Made by a program: the position numbers and the translations under genes. A stretch of 64,000 nucleotides of DNA from Mesorhizobium amorphae CCNWGS0123 (GTDB lineage Bacteria > Pseudomonadota > Alphaproteobacteria > Rhizobiales > Rhizobiaceae): NCBI RefSeq assembly GCF_001686985.1, contig NZ_CP015322.1, forward strand, positions 682,001 to 746,000, written 5' to 3'. Of the stretch, positions 16,870-26,597 are shown one piece after another. Position 1 is the first letter of the stretch. Every line of letters starts with the position of its first letter. Below the pieces are notes generated by a model. The model was not told where the DNA came from. It worked only from the letters and a program-made list of their open reading frames with translations, and did no database searches.

Positions 16870-17995
16870 AGGTCGTGCCTTTGGGAAAAGTGATGGCGAA
16901 TCCTGGTGACAAATATGCTTTGCTTTATGCGCTCGTCGATCCGAATTTCACCTTGCCCAAAGAGCCAACGCGCTTCGAAGACGCAGGCAAGGTAATGGCG
17001 CTTGCGCCTGTGGGCAGACCGGATCGCCCGACAGCGACGAGCAGAAGCTGATCGATTTCCTGCTTCCAAGCGATGTGCCCCCGCTGCGCAAGGAGGATTT
17101 TCGGGATTCGCCCTACTACAACATTGGCGTAACCCATCAGAAGCTTACCAACCTCGCTAGGCGGGTTTCGGACGCCATCTTCCATCCGTTCCACACTTTC
17201 GCAAAACAGGAAGCTGGCAAAGGGCTTCCCGCTGCTGATTTCCGGCGGGTGTGGATTAAACTGCGAGTGGAATCGGCGTTGGCTCCGAAACGTATCTTTT
17301 TTCCGATGTTTTCATTCCGCTATGTACAAACGATACAGGCTCGGCGATTGGGACCGCGGTCGACGCGATGCGGCATTTCACCGGCAATGCGAAGATCAAA
17401 TAGACCGTCTCTTCAGGCCAGCCTTTCACACTTGATGAAATTGACCGGGCTCGAGGTCCATCCACTCGACTACGGCCAGGTAGCCTCGGCGTTGCTCAGC
17501 GACAAGGTGATCGGCTGGGTGCAGGTGAATTGCGAAATCAGGCCACGGGCGCTCGGCAACCGGTCAATACTCGCGGCGCCTTTCGACTCGCAAAGGCAAC
17601 CCATGAGCGTTTAAACCGCATCCAGAACCGGGAGGGTTTCCGCCCGATCGCGCCGGTGTGCCTGGAAGGGGACGTTGGGCTCCATTTCGACTTGGCACGC
17701 CCCTCGCCCTATATGCTTCTTTTCCACAGGGTTCTCGATAGCCGATTGAGAGCCGTCACGCACGTTGACGGCACAGCGCGGGTCCAGACCGTTTCGCAGG
17801 AGCAAAAACACCTGTTTCAGTTGCTAAATTCGTTCAAGGCGAAAAGCGGAGCCGGTGGACTTTGCAACACATCGCTGAACTTCAACGGTGGTGGCTTCAT
17901 CAATCATGCATGCAAGCGACTTGCTGGCCTATGCCCGGGCATCAGGCCTCGACAGATCGCGATCAACGATGCCTTTTATCTTCTTAAGGAGGCCG
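16870..17995 (+). pseudogene. carbamoyltransferase (NodU/NolO-type family), multiply frameshifted
   Basis: Successive frames give recognisable blocks of a NodU/HasF-type carbamoyltransferase: EDAGKVMALAPVG (16960-17010); LISGGCGLNCEWNRRW and CTNDTGSAIGTAVDAMRHF in shifted frames (17230-17390); RPRALGNRSILAAP (17540-17580); and REGFRPIAPVCLEGDVGLHF, SPYMLLFHRV, AVTHVDGTARVQTVS and NTSLNFNG (17630-17900). At least three frameshifts separate these, and the N-terminal domain is missing, so it is dead. A live relative would carbamoylate a nodulation factor sugar or another small molecule. Confidence 0.85.
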
Positions 17996-18576
17996 CCCCC
18001 ACGTCGTCGAGTGGACGGAGAAAGACCGTGAAGCGGGGGAAAAACATCCCTCCGAGCTGTCGCGGAAAATGGGTGATTGCGGTTTGAGAAGAGCGGGGTA
18101 TCGAGGCGGGTGGTTGAAGCTTGCCAGAGCCTCACATGGCGAGGGTTAGGTTAAGTGAATGCATTAGGGCGGTACCGGCCTAATCGTATGACGCGGCCCG
18201 TTTCCGAGCTCGGTCAACCTCCATCCGGTCGCCGCTCTTGGCGGCTTCCGGAACCCGTGACGTCCCCGCCGGGACGGTGGTTGCGGCGACTTCGGTCAAA
18301 CGGCTGACAGCAGTTCATCTGCATCTCGTGGAAACGTTGAGGCCCCCGCCGCGAGCATTATCATGAGGCACTCGACCTCGGAAAGGACCATGACCCCGCG
18401 ATGGCAGTGCGAGATCGGATTGACAGCTCCGCACTGAAAGGGCCGTTTGACATACAATTCAAACGACGTGACAGCGCCGGGGGTGCAAGTCAGGTGACGG
18501 ACAGCTTTGACGTGTACGTTGCGGCGGCAAGCGCGCGATGACCGCTCGCCTAGCAGACACAGCTAAGGAGAAAGAC
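17996..18576. other. mostly unassigned; upstream region of the RTX gene
   Basis: A short frame ends at 18540 (DIQFKRRDSAGGASQVTDSF...) and looks coding in composition, but I do not recognise it. A degenerate tts-like box at 18489-18516 overlaps it and is listed separately. Confidence 0.4.
18489..18516 (+). promoter_or_regulatory. degenerate tts-box-like sequence
   Basis: It begins GTCAGGTGACGGACAGCT and ends TA after 28 bases. About 15 of 22 informative positions match, including GTCAG, ACAGCT and the final TA. It lies 60 bp before the RTX gene and 745 bp before the YopJ-family effector. It overlaps a possible coding remnant, so it could be chance. Confidence 0.3.
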
Positions 18577-19071
18577 ATGGCAATAATCCGCGGCACAGAA
18601 ACCGACGATCATTTGATTGGGACGCCCGAGAGGGACTACATCCGCGGCCTGGGTGGAAACGACTGGATTTCCGGTGCCGCGGGCGCCGATAGTCTGGAAG
18701 GCAATCAGGGAGACGACACGCTTTTTGGTAACGCAGGCGACGATGTTCTGTTCGGTGATGAGGGCAACGATGCTCTGTACGGCAATGATGGCAGCGACAC
18801 CTTCATCTTCAACAGCGGGGGCGGCAAGGATTCCGTGGGCGACTTCACGGTAGGGCAGGACAAACTGTACGTCGCGGAAGGGATCAACGACGTTGGTATT
18901 CACACGATTCAAGATCTTGCCAATCGCGTCCAGGAGGATGGCCCGGCCTCCGCGGTCGTTGACCTCGGAAAGGGTAATTCGATTACGCTCACCAATGTAA
19001 GTGCTAGCGACGTTCAGCATCACCCGGAAAAATATTTCTCCATCATACATACCGCCGATCTATACATCTGA
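18577..19071 (+). CDS. small RTX (hemolysin-type calcium-binding) protein
   Basis: The ATG at 18577 is chosen over one 39 bases upstream because AAGGAG precedes it by six bases. 164 residues. Nonapeptide repeats GGNDWISGA, GADSLEGNQ, GDDTLFGNA, GDDVLFGDE, GNDALYGND and GSDTFIFNS (residues about 20-75) form a calcium beta-roll. A C-terminal region (DSVGDFTVGQDKLYVAEGIN...) follows, of the kind that acts as a type I secretion signal. No N-terminal signal peptide. The PrtD/HlyD-type exporter genes 3 kb downstream on the same strand are a likely export route. Small stand-alone RTX proteins of this kind have no assigned function that I know. Confidence 0.85.
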   Translation: MAIIRGTETDDHLIGTPERDYIRGLGGNDWISGAAGADSLEGNQGDDTLFGNAGDDVLFGDEGNDALYGNDGSDTFIFNSGGGKDSVGDFTVGQDKLYVAEGINDVGIHTIQDLANRVQEDGPASAVVDLGKGNSITLTNVSASDVQHHPEKYFSIIHTADLYI

Positions 19072-19072
19072 C

Positions 19073-19100
19073 TTTCTCGGCCAACCTTTCGGCCGAGAAA
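19073..19100. terminator. inverted repeat after the RTX gene
   Basis: TTTCTCGGCC and GGCCGAGAAA form a perfect 10-bp stem with an 8-base loop, two bases past the stop codon. No T tract follows on the plus strand, so it may be a weak terminator or an mRNA-stabilising hairpin. Confidence 0.55.
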
Positions 19101-19259
19101 CACGGCCGGGCACGGCGATCGCTATGGCACATCCTTTTTGCCTGCGGGGAGTCGCCGTCGCCCATGGCCAGTGCGATCACGGCTTCAAGGCAGTCCTTGC
19201 GGATGAACTCGTGGCGCCCGGTCGGGTGATCCTTTCGACAGAAGAGTAGATGAGTAGAT

Positions 19260-20384
19260 ATGGGCGGCTGCATTTCACGACTAAGCATACGGCGCGAGAC
19301 CTCTCGGGATGATGGACGAGCCCAGGAAGCCGAGTTTGCTGCTCACGTAGATTCCGTGCGATCGAGTCCGCCTCGATCCAGTATTGAACAGGAGCACTCG
19401 TCCAGACCATCTCACGACGCCGATGACGGAACCGCATCTTGCCGTATTCGTCCGGCCCGCGTTAACGAGAAGCTCCAGCTGCTTGGGCAAACACTTGAGC
19501 GTGCCAGCCAAGCGGGAATTTCGTCCAGTCTAGTGGAATACGGTCGGCAAGTGGCTCGCTATCTGTCTGCCAACCTCCAGCCCGACGAGGAATTGTTGTC
19601 CCTTGATGTCGACAATATCGATTGCCTAGCGGATAACTATAATAGGCGCTACCCGGACCTTAATCTTAGGTATATGGGCTCGCCCGCCGAGTTTCTCGGC
19701 GCATTGGCGGACCGATCATCGGATGGTGCATGGCGCGCTGTCGTGCGGTTGGCAGACGGCGAAATGCACCACTTTGCTGCTGATGTTCGAACCCGCGCCG
19801 CAGCAGGACCGACGGTTATCGTGATGGAGCCGGCCGACCTCTATACCTTCGTCACCCCATACTCCAGATTGCGACGGGAAACGCTACAGCAGCTGGGAAC
19901 GGAGCAGAAGTGGGCCTTTATCGGGGTTGGCGCGCAGAAATCTTCCAGCGATTGCCTGATGTTCGGCATGCAATTTGCGCTAGCGTCATACCAAAAATCG
20001 TCAACCTTCGATAACTGGCATGAAAATCTTCATCGGCATGGAACGATTGCCAACGAGGGGGATGTTTCCAGCGACTACTTTCCCTCACCCGACGCCATGT
20101 TGCAATATGCCGAGATAAACCTGTTTCACGGAGAAAAGTTGCTCCCGGCGCTGTTTTATAAGCACTCCCACTCCAGCAGAGTGATCGATGAGGTTGCAAG
20201 CAACCAACCTGGTATCAGAGACGAAGATGTGAGCACCAGCAGGCGCGACCCCAAAACGGAGTCGTTGGCCGGACGGCTCGAAGCCTTTGCTGTCCAGCGG
20301 GGCTCACGAGAATACAGCACATCTATCGAGACGTCGAGGGCGACCAAGATCCGCACGGCATTGGACAGGATGTTATCCGACTAG
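19260..20384 (+). CDS. YopJ-family acetyltransferase effector with lipidation motif
   Basis: 374 residues. It starts MGGCIS: Gly2 and Cys4 fit N-myristoylation plus S-acylation in the plant cell, as in several HopZ/YopJ-type effectors. The core matches YopJ/AvrRxv (C55): catalytic His in EMHHF (H170/H171), Glu in IVMEPADLY (E190), Cys in GAQKSSSDCLMFGMQFALAS (C232). The His-Glu and Glu-Cys spacings (19 and 42) agree with YopJ (19 and 44). The family acetylates Ser/Thr/Lys of host kinases or other proteins. The rhizobial relative is NopJ (Y4lO). No clear tts box lies directly upstream; a degenerate one precedes the RTX gene. Type III secretion is inferred from the family. Confidence 0.85.
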   Translation: MGGCISRLSIRRETSRDDGRAQEAEFAAHVDSVRSSPPRSSIEQEHSSRPSHDADDGTASCRIRPARVNEKLQLLGQTLERASQAGISSSLVEYGRQVARYLSANLQPDEELLSLDVDNIDCLADNYNRRYPDLNLRYMGSPAEFLGALADRSSDGAWRAVVRLADGEMHHFAADVRTRAAAGPTVIVMEPADLYTFVTPYSRLRRETLQQLGTEQKWAFIGVGAQKSSSDCLMFGMQFALASYQKSSTFDNWHENLHRHGTIANEGDVSSDYFPSPDAMLQYAEINLFHGEKLLPALFYKHSHSSRVIDEVASNQPGIRDEDVSTSRRDPKTESLAGRLEAFAVQRGSREYSTSIETSRATKIRTALDRMLSD

Positions 20385-20399
20385 GTTCCGTGGACAAAG

Positions 20400-20960
20400 G
20401 TTGCTGACGAATCCGGGTTTTGCTTCAAGGCGCCGATGTGGAGGTAGCCTTGGGCGAACGGATCGGAGTGTCGGTCGAAGAGTAATCGCTGGTTGGGCCG
20501 CTTCTATCGTCTGGGCGGGGACGCAGGTGCCGACCGGTCCAAGACAGCCGGCTCTATTTCGAGGGTATGATGTGGATGGCGCGGACGGGATCGCAATGGC
20601 GACACCTGCCGGATGAATATGGCAAATGGAACAGCGTGTTTCGCCGCTGCCGACGATGGGTCGAGACCGGGCTTTTCGATGCCATGCTCGAAACGCTGGC
20701 CGAGATGGTCGAGCGAGACGTCAGCGCCGATATGATCGACAGCACCATCGTCCGGGCACATCATTGTGCAGTTGGCATAAAAAGGGGACTCAAGAAACCG
20801 AGACGCTTGGCCGATCGCGTGGCGGCTTCACCACAAAACTTCATGCCCGATGCGATGCCAAAGGCCGCCCGCTTGGCTTCGTTCTGACGCCCGGGCAGAC
20901 GCACGATACGCAAGGAGTTGCCCCCTTGTTCCGGATGATCGCCGGCTTGCCGCCCAACCG
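20400..20960 (+). pseudogene. IS5-family (IS427-type) transposase, frameshifted and truncated
   Basis: The first frame carries MMWMARTGSQWRHLPDEYGK...DMIDSTIVRAHHCAVG. The second, one base off near 20790, continues ETLGRSRGGFTTKLHARCDA...GRPLGFVLTPGQTHDT up to about 20960, where IS630-type sequence begins abruptly. The frame change is at the place where IS427 elements use programmed frameshifting, but the C-terminal catalytic end is lost. Confidence 0.8.
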
Positions 20961-20964
20961 CCTG

Positions 20965-21167
20965 ATCGCTTCATGTTTCCACCCAAGCACAGCTCCGGGC
21001 TCACTCTCATCGAGGGCTTCGTCTCAAAGTTCGCCCGATCCGCCCTTCGTTACATCTGGGTGGCATCGAAGCACCGGCTCTAGCAGCGCATCATGGCAGG
21101 CATTGAGGACGTCAATCGCCATCCTGTCATTCACACTTGGTCCTACAAAGTCGCCGAAGCCGCTTGA
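20965..21167 (+). pseudogene. 3' fragment of an IS630-family transposase
   Basis: The frame reads FMFPPKHSSGLTLIEGFVSK, ARSALRYIWVASK and, after an in-frame TAG at 21081, QRIMAGIEDVNRHPVIHTWS YK...AA-stop. This is the usual C-terminus of IS630 transposases. It is spliced directly onto the IS5 remnant. Confidence 0.75.
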
Positions 21168-21303
21168 TATGATTCAATTCTTCGAAACGCTGAACTAGGC
21201 TTTCCCGCTTGCTCCAAGACCCTCAAGGCATGGAGCAACCTCGCAATCTCCTGGGATAGCCCCAATTGGAAAACATCAGTTTGCATCAAGGAGCGAAACA
21301 AAT

Positions 21304-22056
21304 ATGCATCGTCGGGATCTGATCAAAGGGTTCCTTGCGCTGAGCGCATGCCCGATCTACGCCCAGGCCGCACGCCCGGCGAGCACCCATTGGGGATATG
21401 CGGGCTCGGTCGGACCGGAGCACTGGGCCGATCTGGATAAGGAGAATTTTGTCTGCTCGGCGGGCACGCACCAGTCACCGATCGATATCGCCGGCGCGGT
21501 CAAGGCGGATATTCCGCGCATCGTCATCGGTTGGCACAAGGGCAGCGGCGGAATGGTGAACAACGGCCATACCATTCAAATCAATATGCCGGAAGGCAGC
21601 ACGTTGGCCTGCAGGGATCGCGTCTACGAACTGGTACAGTTCCATTTCCATGCGCCGAGCGAGCATCACGTGGCGGGCAAGAGCTTCCCGATGGAAGCGC
21701 ATTTCGTACATAAAGACACACAGAGCGATACTCTGGGTGTGCTCAGCGTCTTTCTGACGCCAGGCGCGAATAATGCCAATTTTGCCCGCCTTGCTGCGGC
21801 CTTTCCGGTGCGGCCAGGCAAGGAGATAGCAGTCGACGAGGTCGATCCCAACGGGCTTCTGCCGGTTTCGCTCAGCTACTGGATCTATGAGGGATCATTG
21901 ACGACACCGCCCTGCACCGAGAGCGTCGAGTGGATGGTGGCCATGGAACCGGTCGAGGTGGACGCGGCGGACATCAAGCGCTTTACGACGCTCTACCCGT
22001 TGAATGCGCGGCCGATCCGTTCACCCAATCGGCGATTCATCCTGGGCCACAACTAA
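21304..22056 (+). CDS. alpha-type carbonic anhydrase, exported
   Basis: 250 residues; ATG with AAGGAG eight bases upstream. An N-terminal signal region (MHRRDLIKGFLALSACPIYAQA) suggests periplasmic location. The alpha-CA fold is clear: HWGY, SPIDI, zinc ligands in QFHFH (H114, H116) and EAHF (H133), and SLTTPPCTESVEW with the conserved Thr. It interconverts CO2 and bicarbonate. M. loti carries an alpha-CA on its symbiosis island that is expressed in nodules, and this gene is probably its counterpart. It is followed at 64 bp by the exporter genes on the same strand. Confidence 0.93.
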   Translation: MHRRDLIKGFLALSACPIYAQAARPASTHWGYAGSVGPEHWADLDKENFVCSAGTHQSPIDIAGAVKADIPRIVIGWHKGSGGMVNNGHTIQINMPEGSTLACRDRVYELVQFHFHAPSEHHVAGKSFPMEAHFVHKDTQSDTLGVLSVFLTPGANNANFARLAAAFPVRPGKEIAVDEVDPNGLLPVSLSYWIYEGSLTTPPCTESVEWMVAMEPVEVDAADIKRFTTLYPLNARPIRSPNRRFILGHN

Positions 22057-22120
22057 AGCGGCCCATAGCGGTGCGGCTACGCCACGCAGGGTGTGGTGTG
22101 AATTCTGAAAGGACTGCGAC

Positions 22121-23881
22121 GTGACTTCACCTGCGCGTTCCCTCCCAGGCGATCCGCCGCGATTTACCCTCGCAACGGTTTTAGCGTCGTTCCAGCTGGC
22201 CTTCGCCGGCATTGGCTTGATGAGCGGTGTCGTCAATATCCTGGCGCTGACCGGCTCGTTTTTCATGTTACAGGTCTACGACCGCGTGATCCCGGGGCGC
22301 AGTATGCCGACGCTGGTCGGGCTGGCGTTGTTGGCCGGCATGCTGTACGCGTTCCAAGGTGCTCTTGAGCTAATCCGGTCGCGCCTGCTGGTGCGCATCG
22401 GCTTGGCGCTCGACGCCCGGCTTAGCAATCAAGTCTACTTGGCCCTGATGCGTTTGCCGCTTCGGACCAAACTTGATGGCGACGGCCTTCAATCCCTGCG
22501 CGACCTCGACCAGGTGAGATCGTTTCTGTCGAGTGCCGGACCGACCGCTTTTTTCGACCTTCCCTGGATGCCGCTCTATATCGGACTCTGTTTTCTGTTT
22601 CATTTCTGGATTGGGGTGACGGCGCTCGGCGGTGCAGTTGCCCTTTTCGCGCTGACCATGCTGGCGGAGATGTGGACAAGGGAGCCGACAAAAACGGCCA
22701 GCACCTATGCGGCAGTACGTAATGCTCTCGCTGAAGCCTCGCGGAAAAATGTCGAGGTACTCCAGGCGATGGGCTTCAGATCGCGCATTGCCCAGCGCTG
22801 GTCTGTCGCCAATACCGCATATCTGAACGCACAGTCCAAGGCGAGTGACGTGGCCGGAACGCTGGGCACGATTTCAAAGATTCTGCGTATGGTGCTGCAA
22901 TCCGGCATGCTGGCCATCGGCGCCAGGCTCGTCATCCAACAGGAGGCGACCGGCGGCATCATGATCGCCAGTTCGATCATGATGAGTAGAGCGCTTGCGC
23001 CGATCGAACTGGCGATCGCGCATTGGAAGGGCTTTGTGTCGGCGCGTCAGAGCTGGAGCCGCCTGGCGAGACTTCTGGGGTTGCTTCCGGAGATGCAGAC
23101 TACTGTAGTCCTGCCCGCACCCGCAGCTTCCCTGTCTGTCGTGGGTGTGAGCGTCTCCCCGCCCGGCGAGCGCCGTGTGGTCGTGCAGGATGCGAGCCTT
23201 GCTTTGATCAAAGGCGCTGGCCTTGGGATCATCGGGCCAAGCGCTTCCGGCAAATCCTCTCTTGCGCGAGCCATCGCCGGCATTTGGATGCCAGTTCGTG
23301 GCACCGTCAGGCTCGATGGCGCAACGCTCGATCAGTGGGGGCCGGAAGATCTCGGGAACCACGTTGGCTATTTGCCGCAGGACGTCCAACTCTTCGATGG
23401 GACGATTGCCGAGAACATTGCCCGTTTCGATCCGCAAGCAAGCTCTGAAAAGATACTGGCAGCGGCAAGGGCGGCCGGCGTCCACGATCTAGTCGTTCAT
23501 CTGCCTGAGGGATACGACACCCGCATCGGCGAAGCGGGGTCCGCGCTGTCAGCCGGGCAACGGCAACGCGTCGCATTGGCTCGCGCGCTCTACGGTGACC
23601 CGTTCCTCGTTGTTCTCGACGAGCCGAACTCAAATCTCGATGCCGAAGGCGAGTCCGCATTGACTGAGGCGATCCAAGGCATTCGCAACCGAGGTGGCAT
23701 CGCCATCGTGGTGGCGCATCGGCCGAGCGCCCTGGTCAGCCTTGATCAGATTCTGGTGATGGCGAATGGCCGCGTTCAGGCTTTTGGTCCGAAAAACGAC
23801 GTACTGAACAAGGTTACCCGTCCGGTCCAAACGCGGGGGCCGCTGAAGGTCGTTTCGGTACCCGAAGAGGCTGGGGCATGA
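22121..23881 (+). CDS. prtD: type I secretion ABC transporter (PrtD-type)
   Basis: GTG start; 586 residues, the normal length for PrtD/RsaD-type exporters. The N-terminal half has six predicted membrane helices (starting GIGLMSGVVNILALTGSFFM). The nucleotide-binding domain has Walker A GPSASGKSS, Q-loop YLPQDVQLF, signature LSAGQRQRVALARAL, Walker B LVVLDEPNSNLD and H-loop VAHR. There is no N-terminal C39 peptidase domain, so it should export RTX-type substrates by C-terminal signal rather than process double-glycine leaders. It overlaps the adaptor gene by four bases. The small RTX protein at 18.6 kb is the nearest candidate substrate. Confidence 0.92.
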   Translation: MTSPARSLPGDPPRFTLATVLASFQLAFAGIGLMSGVVNILALTGSFFMLQVYDRVIPGRSMPTLVGLALLAGMLYAFQGALELIRSRLLVRIGLALDARLSNQVYLALMRLPLRTKLDGDGLQSLRDLDQVRSFLSSAGPTAFFDLPWMPLYIGLCFLFHFWIGVTALGGAVALFALTMLAEMWTREPTKTASTYAAVRNALAEASRKNVEVLQAMGFRSRIAQRWSVANTAYLNAQSKASDVAGTLGTISKILRMVLQSGMLAIGARLVIQQEATGGIMIASSIMMSRALAPIELAIAHWKGFVSARQSWSRLARLLGLLPEMQTTVVLPAPAASLSVVGVSVSPPGERRVVVQDASLALIKGAGLGIIGPSASGKSSLARAIAGIWMPVRGTVRLDGATLDQWGPEDLGNHVGYLPQDVQLFDGTIAENIARFDPQASSEKILAAARAAGVHDLVVHLPEGYDTRIGEAGSALSAGQRQRVALARALYGDPFLVVLDEPNSNLDAEGESALTEAIQGIRNRGGIAIVVAHRPSALVSLDQILVMANGRVQAFGPKNDVLNKVTRPVQTRGPLKVVSVPEEAGA

Positions 23882-25188
23882 TCGCGGACCGGAATGCCAC
23901 GGCCGGACATGCCATCCGGCGCTATCTGCTCGCGGGTGTCGCGACCTGCATTCTGCTCGTGGGCGGAGTTGGAAGCCTTGCCGCCGTCACAGAAATTTCT
24001 GGCGCCGTCATCGCAACGGGAACGCTTGTAGTTGATTCAAACGTAAAAAAGGTGCAGCACCCCACCGGCGGTGTCGTCGGCGAAATCCGCGTCCGGGAAG
24101 GCGATGCCGTAAAATCGGGCGACGTATTGGTCCGCCTCGACGCAACGCTTGCCCGCACCAATCTCGCAATCGTCGCAAAGGGCCTTGATGAGTTCGAGGC
24201 ACGCCTTGCCCGGCTCGAAGCAGAACGGGACGGGCGCGAGACTATCACCTTTCCACAACAGCTCGCATCAAGGGAAAACGATCCGGCCATCGCCCGCATC
24301 ATGGCCGCAGAGCGATTGCTGTTCGAATTCCGACGGCGGGCGCGGATCGGCCAGAAGGCACAGCTTACGGAGCGCATCGCCCAGCTTGCCGAAGAGATTT
24401 CTGGCCTGACCGAGCAAAAGGGCGCAGATCAGCAGGAAATCGAACTGATCGGCACGGAACTCGAAGGCATTCGTAAGCTCTGGGAGAAGAAATACGTCTC
24501 GATCCAGCGGATGACCGCGCTTCAGCGCGATGCCATCAAGCTGGAAGGTGAGCATGGCCAACTGACCGCTTCGATTGCACAGGCGAAGGGACGCTGTGCG
24601 GAAATCGAGCTTCAGATCGTCCAGATCGACCAAGACCTCCACAGCCAAGTAGCGGCTGAACTCCGCGAGGTCCAAGGACGGATTTCCGAGTTTGTCGAGC
24701 GCAAGGTCGCAGCCGAAGACGAACTAAAACGCGTGGATATCCGAAGCCCGCAGGACGGTATTGTGCATCAGCTTGCCGTCCACACGGTCGGCGGCGTCCT
24801 CTCCGCAGGAGACCCAATCATGCTCATCGTGCCTGTCGCTGACAAGCTCACCGTTGAGGCACGCATCGCACCCCAGGACATCGATCAGGTTACGTCGGGC
24901 CAGAAGGCAGTCCTACGGCTTTCCGCCTTTAATCAGCAAACTACACCGCAGCTCACCGGCGTGCTTACCAGAATATCCGCCGATCTGACCATCGACGAGC
25001 GATCGGGTCTGGGTTTCTACACGGCGCGTGTCATGCTGCCACAGGAGGAACTCGCCAAGCTGAATGGCTTGACGCTGGCTCCAGGCATGCCCTCGGAGGT
25101 CTTCTTTCCAACCGCTGATCGCACCATGCTGTCGTATCTGGTTAAGCCTCTTTCCGATCAAGTACAGAGGGCTTTCCGCGAGGAGTAG
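23878..25188 (+). CDS. prtE: type I secretion membrane fusion protein (HlyD/PrtE-type)
   Basis: 436 residues; ATG overlaps the stop of the ABC gene (ATGA), so the two are translationally coupled. One membrane helix near the N-terminus (YLLAGVATCILLVGGVGSLA), then the lipoyl/barrel-sandwich halves (GGVVGEIRVREGDAVKSGDV and DGIVHQLAVHTVGGVLSAGD) flanking a long alpha-helical hairpin (about residues 95-280), and a C-terminal beta-barrel domain. It bridges the inner-membrane ABC protein to an outer-membrane TolC-type channel, not encoded here. Confidence 0.92.
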   Translation: MIADRNATAGHAIRRYLLAGVATCILLVGGVGSLAAVTEISGAVIATGTLVVDSNVKKVQHPTGGVVGEIRVREGDAVKSGDVLVRLDATLARTNLAIVAKGLDEFEARLARLEAERDGRETITFPQQLASRENDPAIARIMAAERLLFEFRRRARIGQKAQLTERIAQLAEEISGLTEQKGADQQEIELIGTELEGIRKLWEKKYVSIQRMTALQRDAIKLEGEHGQLTASIAQAKGRCAEIELQIVQIDQDLHSQVAAELREVQGRISEFVERKVAAEDELKRVDIRSPQDGIVHQLAVHTVGGVLSAGDPIMLIVPVADKLTVEARIAPQDIDQVTSGQKAVLRLSAFNQQTTPQLTGVLTRISADLTIDERSGLGFYTARVMLPQEELAKLNGLTLAPGMPSEVFFPTADRTMLSYLVKPLSDQVQRAFREE

Positions 25189-25596
25189 ATAGTGGAAAAG
25201 CAGGTCCCGACCTAAGAGGCGCTTCAGGCTTAAGCGCGAACAGCGGTTTTTTCACCGTCAGCTTAAGACGCTGGAGGGTGTTGTCACGGTAAGTTCCCTC
25301 TGCGTGAGAAGCCTTGAGGCGTCTTAGTTTTCAGGCGACGCAGGCCGCAATTTTCCAGGAATCGAAAGCCTCGAGGCGATGGTAGCGAACTGTATGTGCA
25401 GCACGGCGGCGGGACGGAACTGAAAAGCAGTTGCCGGTAGCTGAGTGCTGGAGGCGAAACGTTGCAACGCTCCCGGCGATCGGTGGTCTTGCATGTTTCG
25501 TTCCCGTTTTCGAAACGACAGATGGCTAGCGGGCATCCACGACCGCCTGCAGCCACTCCAGGGAAGCCGACCCCTGGTACCGGATCAGTGCTTCCA
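25189..25596. other. convergent intergenic region
   Basis: Lies between the adaptor gene (plus) and the kinase gene (minus). No gene or clear terminator identified. Confidence 0.4.
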
Positions 25597-25634
25597 CCAC
25601 GGCACGTCCGACAGCCTAGCGTCGAAGATGGTTA

Positions 25635-26597
25635 TCACGCGCCCGCCAAGAAGCGTAAGGAACCGCTGGCAGCCCGCTCGACCATACCGGCGGCGCTGTC
25701 CAAGGCATCAGCCCAGGTTTCGGCATCTAACTGGCAGTAGTCCTGTAAGAAACGCAGTGACCGCAGGTGCTGGACTACCACAAGCCACCGCAGGGAATTG
25801 CCCAGCTCGGCGTCGCCTTCCGCCTGGCCATAGCCAGCGAGGAACGCTCGCCACAACTCGGCGGCGCTGTCGCCCGCAGCCAGTTCCAGCCACCAGCCGA
25901 TGGTGGCCAGATCGAGCTGCTGTGGACCAAGGCCGCAATCGTCGAAATCGAACATCACAATCTGATCGCCAGCCCTGTGCAGGTTGGCCATCCGGAAATC
26001 GCCGTGGCAGAACCCTGCAGGCCCACCCGCCCGGCTCACCCCTTGACCCCGCAAATCGGCCACCGCAGCCACCAGCCTGGCGCGCTCAGCGGCGAAGCCG
26101 TCCTCAATCTGGGCGATAGTCCGATCAACCTCCGCCTCGGACACCAGCTCGCGTTGGAGCGCGCGCGCGGCCAGCTGCGTCTGACCATGCAGGTCGGCCA
26201 GCGCCGCGCCCGCGGCCCGCAGATCGTCGGGTCGCTCGCGCATTGGCCGGCCCGCCGCCACCTGAAACACGGCCATTGGCCGGGTGCCGAACCCTGGTAC
26301 CTGCAACTGCGTTAGCAAGCGCCCCTTCTGATTAGCCACCGCCCTCGCCACGTCCAATCGGTCAGTGGCCACTACCGCATCGAGCACCGCAAGCTCGGCC
26401 GCTATCTCGGCTTCCAGCCGACCTTCGGGCCGGTACAGGCGAACATAGGCCACTGGCGCTCCCTCCGGCCCTACAGCAAGCGTCCAATTGACGCCACGGA
26501 CAACCGTGCGGACCTCGGCCGAAAGGCGGTAATCCGCCTCCAAAGAGGCGGCAACGACCGGTTCCACTGTTGCCCTATCGTCCGTCGCCACCGTCAC
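25635..26597 (-). CDS. APH-fold phosphotransferase
   Basis: GTG at 26597 overlaps the stop of the upstream synthetase gene (GTGA), implying coupling; an in-frame GTG 30 bases upstream is an alternative. 320 residues. The kinase core is visible: catalytic loop GFCHGDFRMANLHR (HGD...N) and metal-binding MFDFDDCGLGPQQLDLA. Small-molecule phosphotransferases (aminoglycoside, choline, homoserine kinases) share this fold. In this context it may phosphorylate a precursor, act as a self-protection enzyme, or modify a peptide; the sequence does not say which. Confidence 0.75.
   Translation of the reverse strand: MTVATDDRATVEPVVAASLEADYRLSAEVRTVVRGVNWTLAVGPEGAPVAYVRLYRPEGRLEAEIAAELAVLDAVVATDRLDVARAVANQKGRLLTQLQVPGFGTRPMAVFQVAAGRPMRERPDDLRAAGAALADLHGQTQLAARALQRELVSEAEVDRTIAQIEDGFAAERARLVAAVADLRGQGVSRAGGPAGFCHGDFRMANLHRAGDQIVMFDFDDCGLGPQQLDLATIGWWLELAAGDSAAELWRAFLAGYGQAEGDAELGNSLRWLVVVQHLRSLRFLQDYCQLDAETWADALDSAAGMVERAASGSLRFLAGA

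Noticed and set aside
19229..19256. minus-strand tts-like sequence (CTTTCGACA) just before the YopJ-type gene
   Set aside because: Lacks AGCTGAC and needs a gap to align; it would also point away from the effector.
20400..21167. single functional insertion sequence
   Set aside because: It is a splice of an IS5-type and an IS630-type fragment with frameshift and stop.
22121..23881. exporter processing the double-glycine peptide at 13.7 kb
   Set aside because: The ABC protein has no C39 peptidase domain, so it should not cleave double-glycine leaders.
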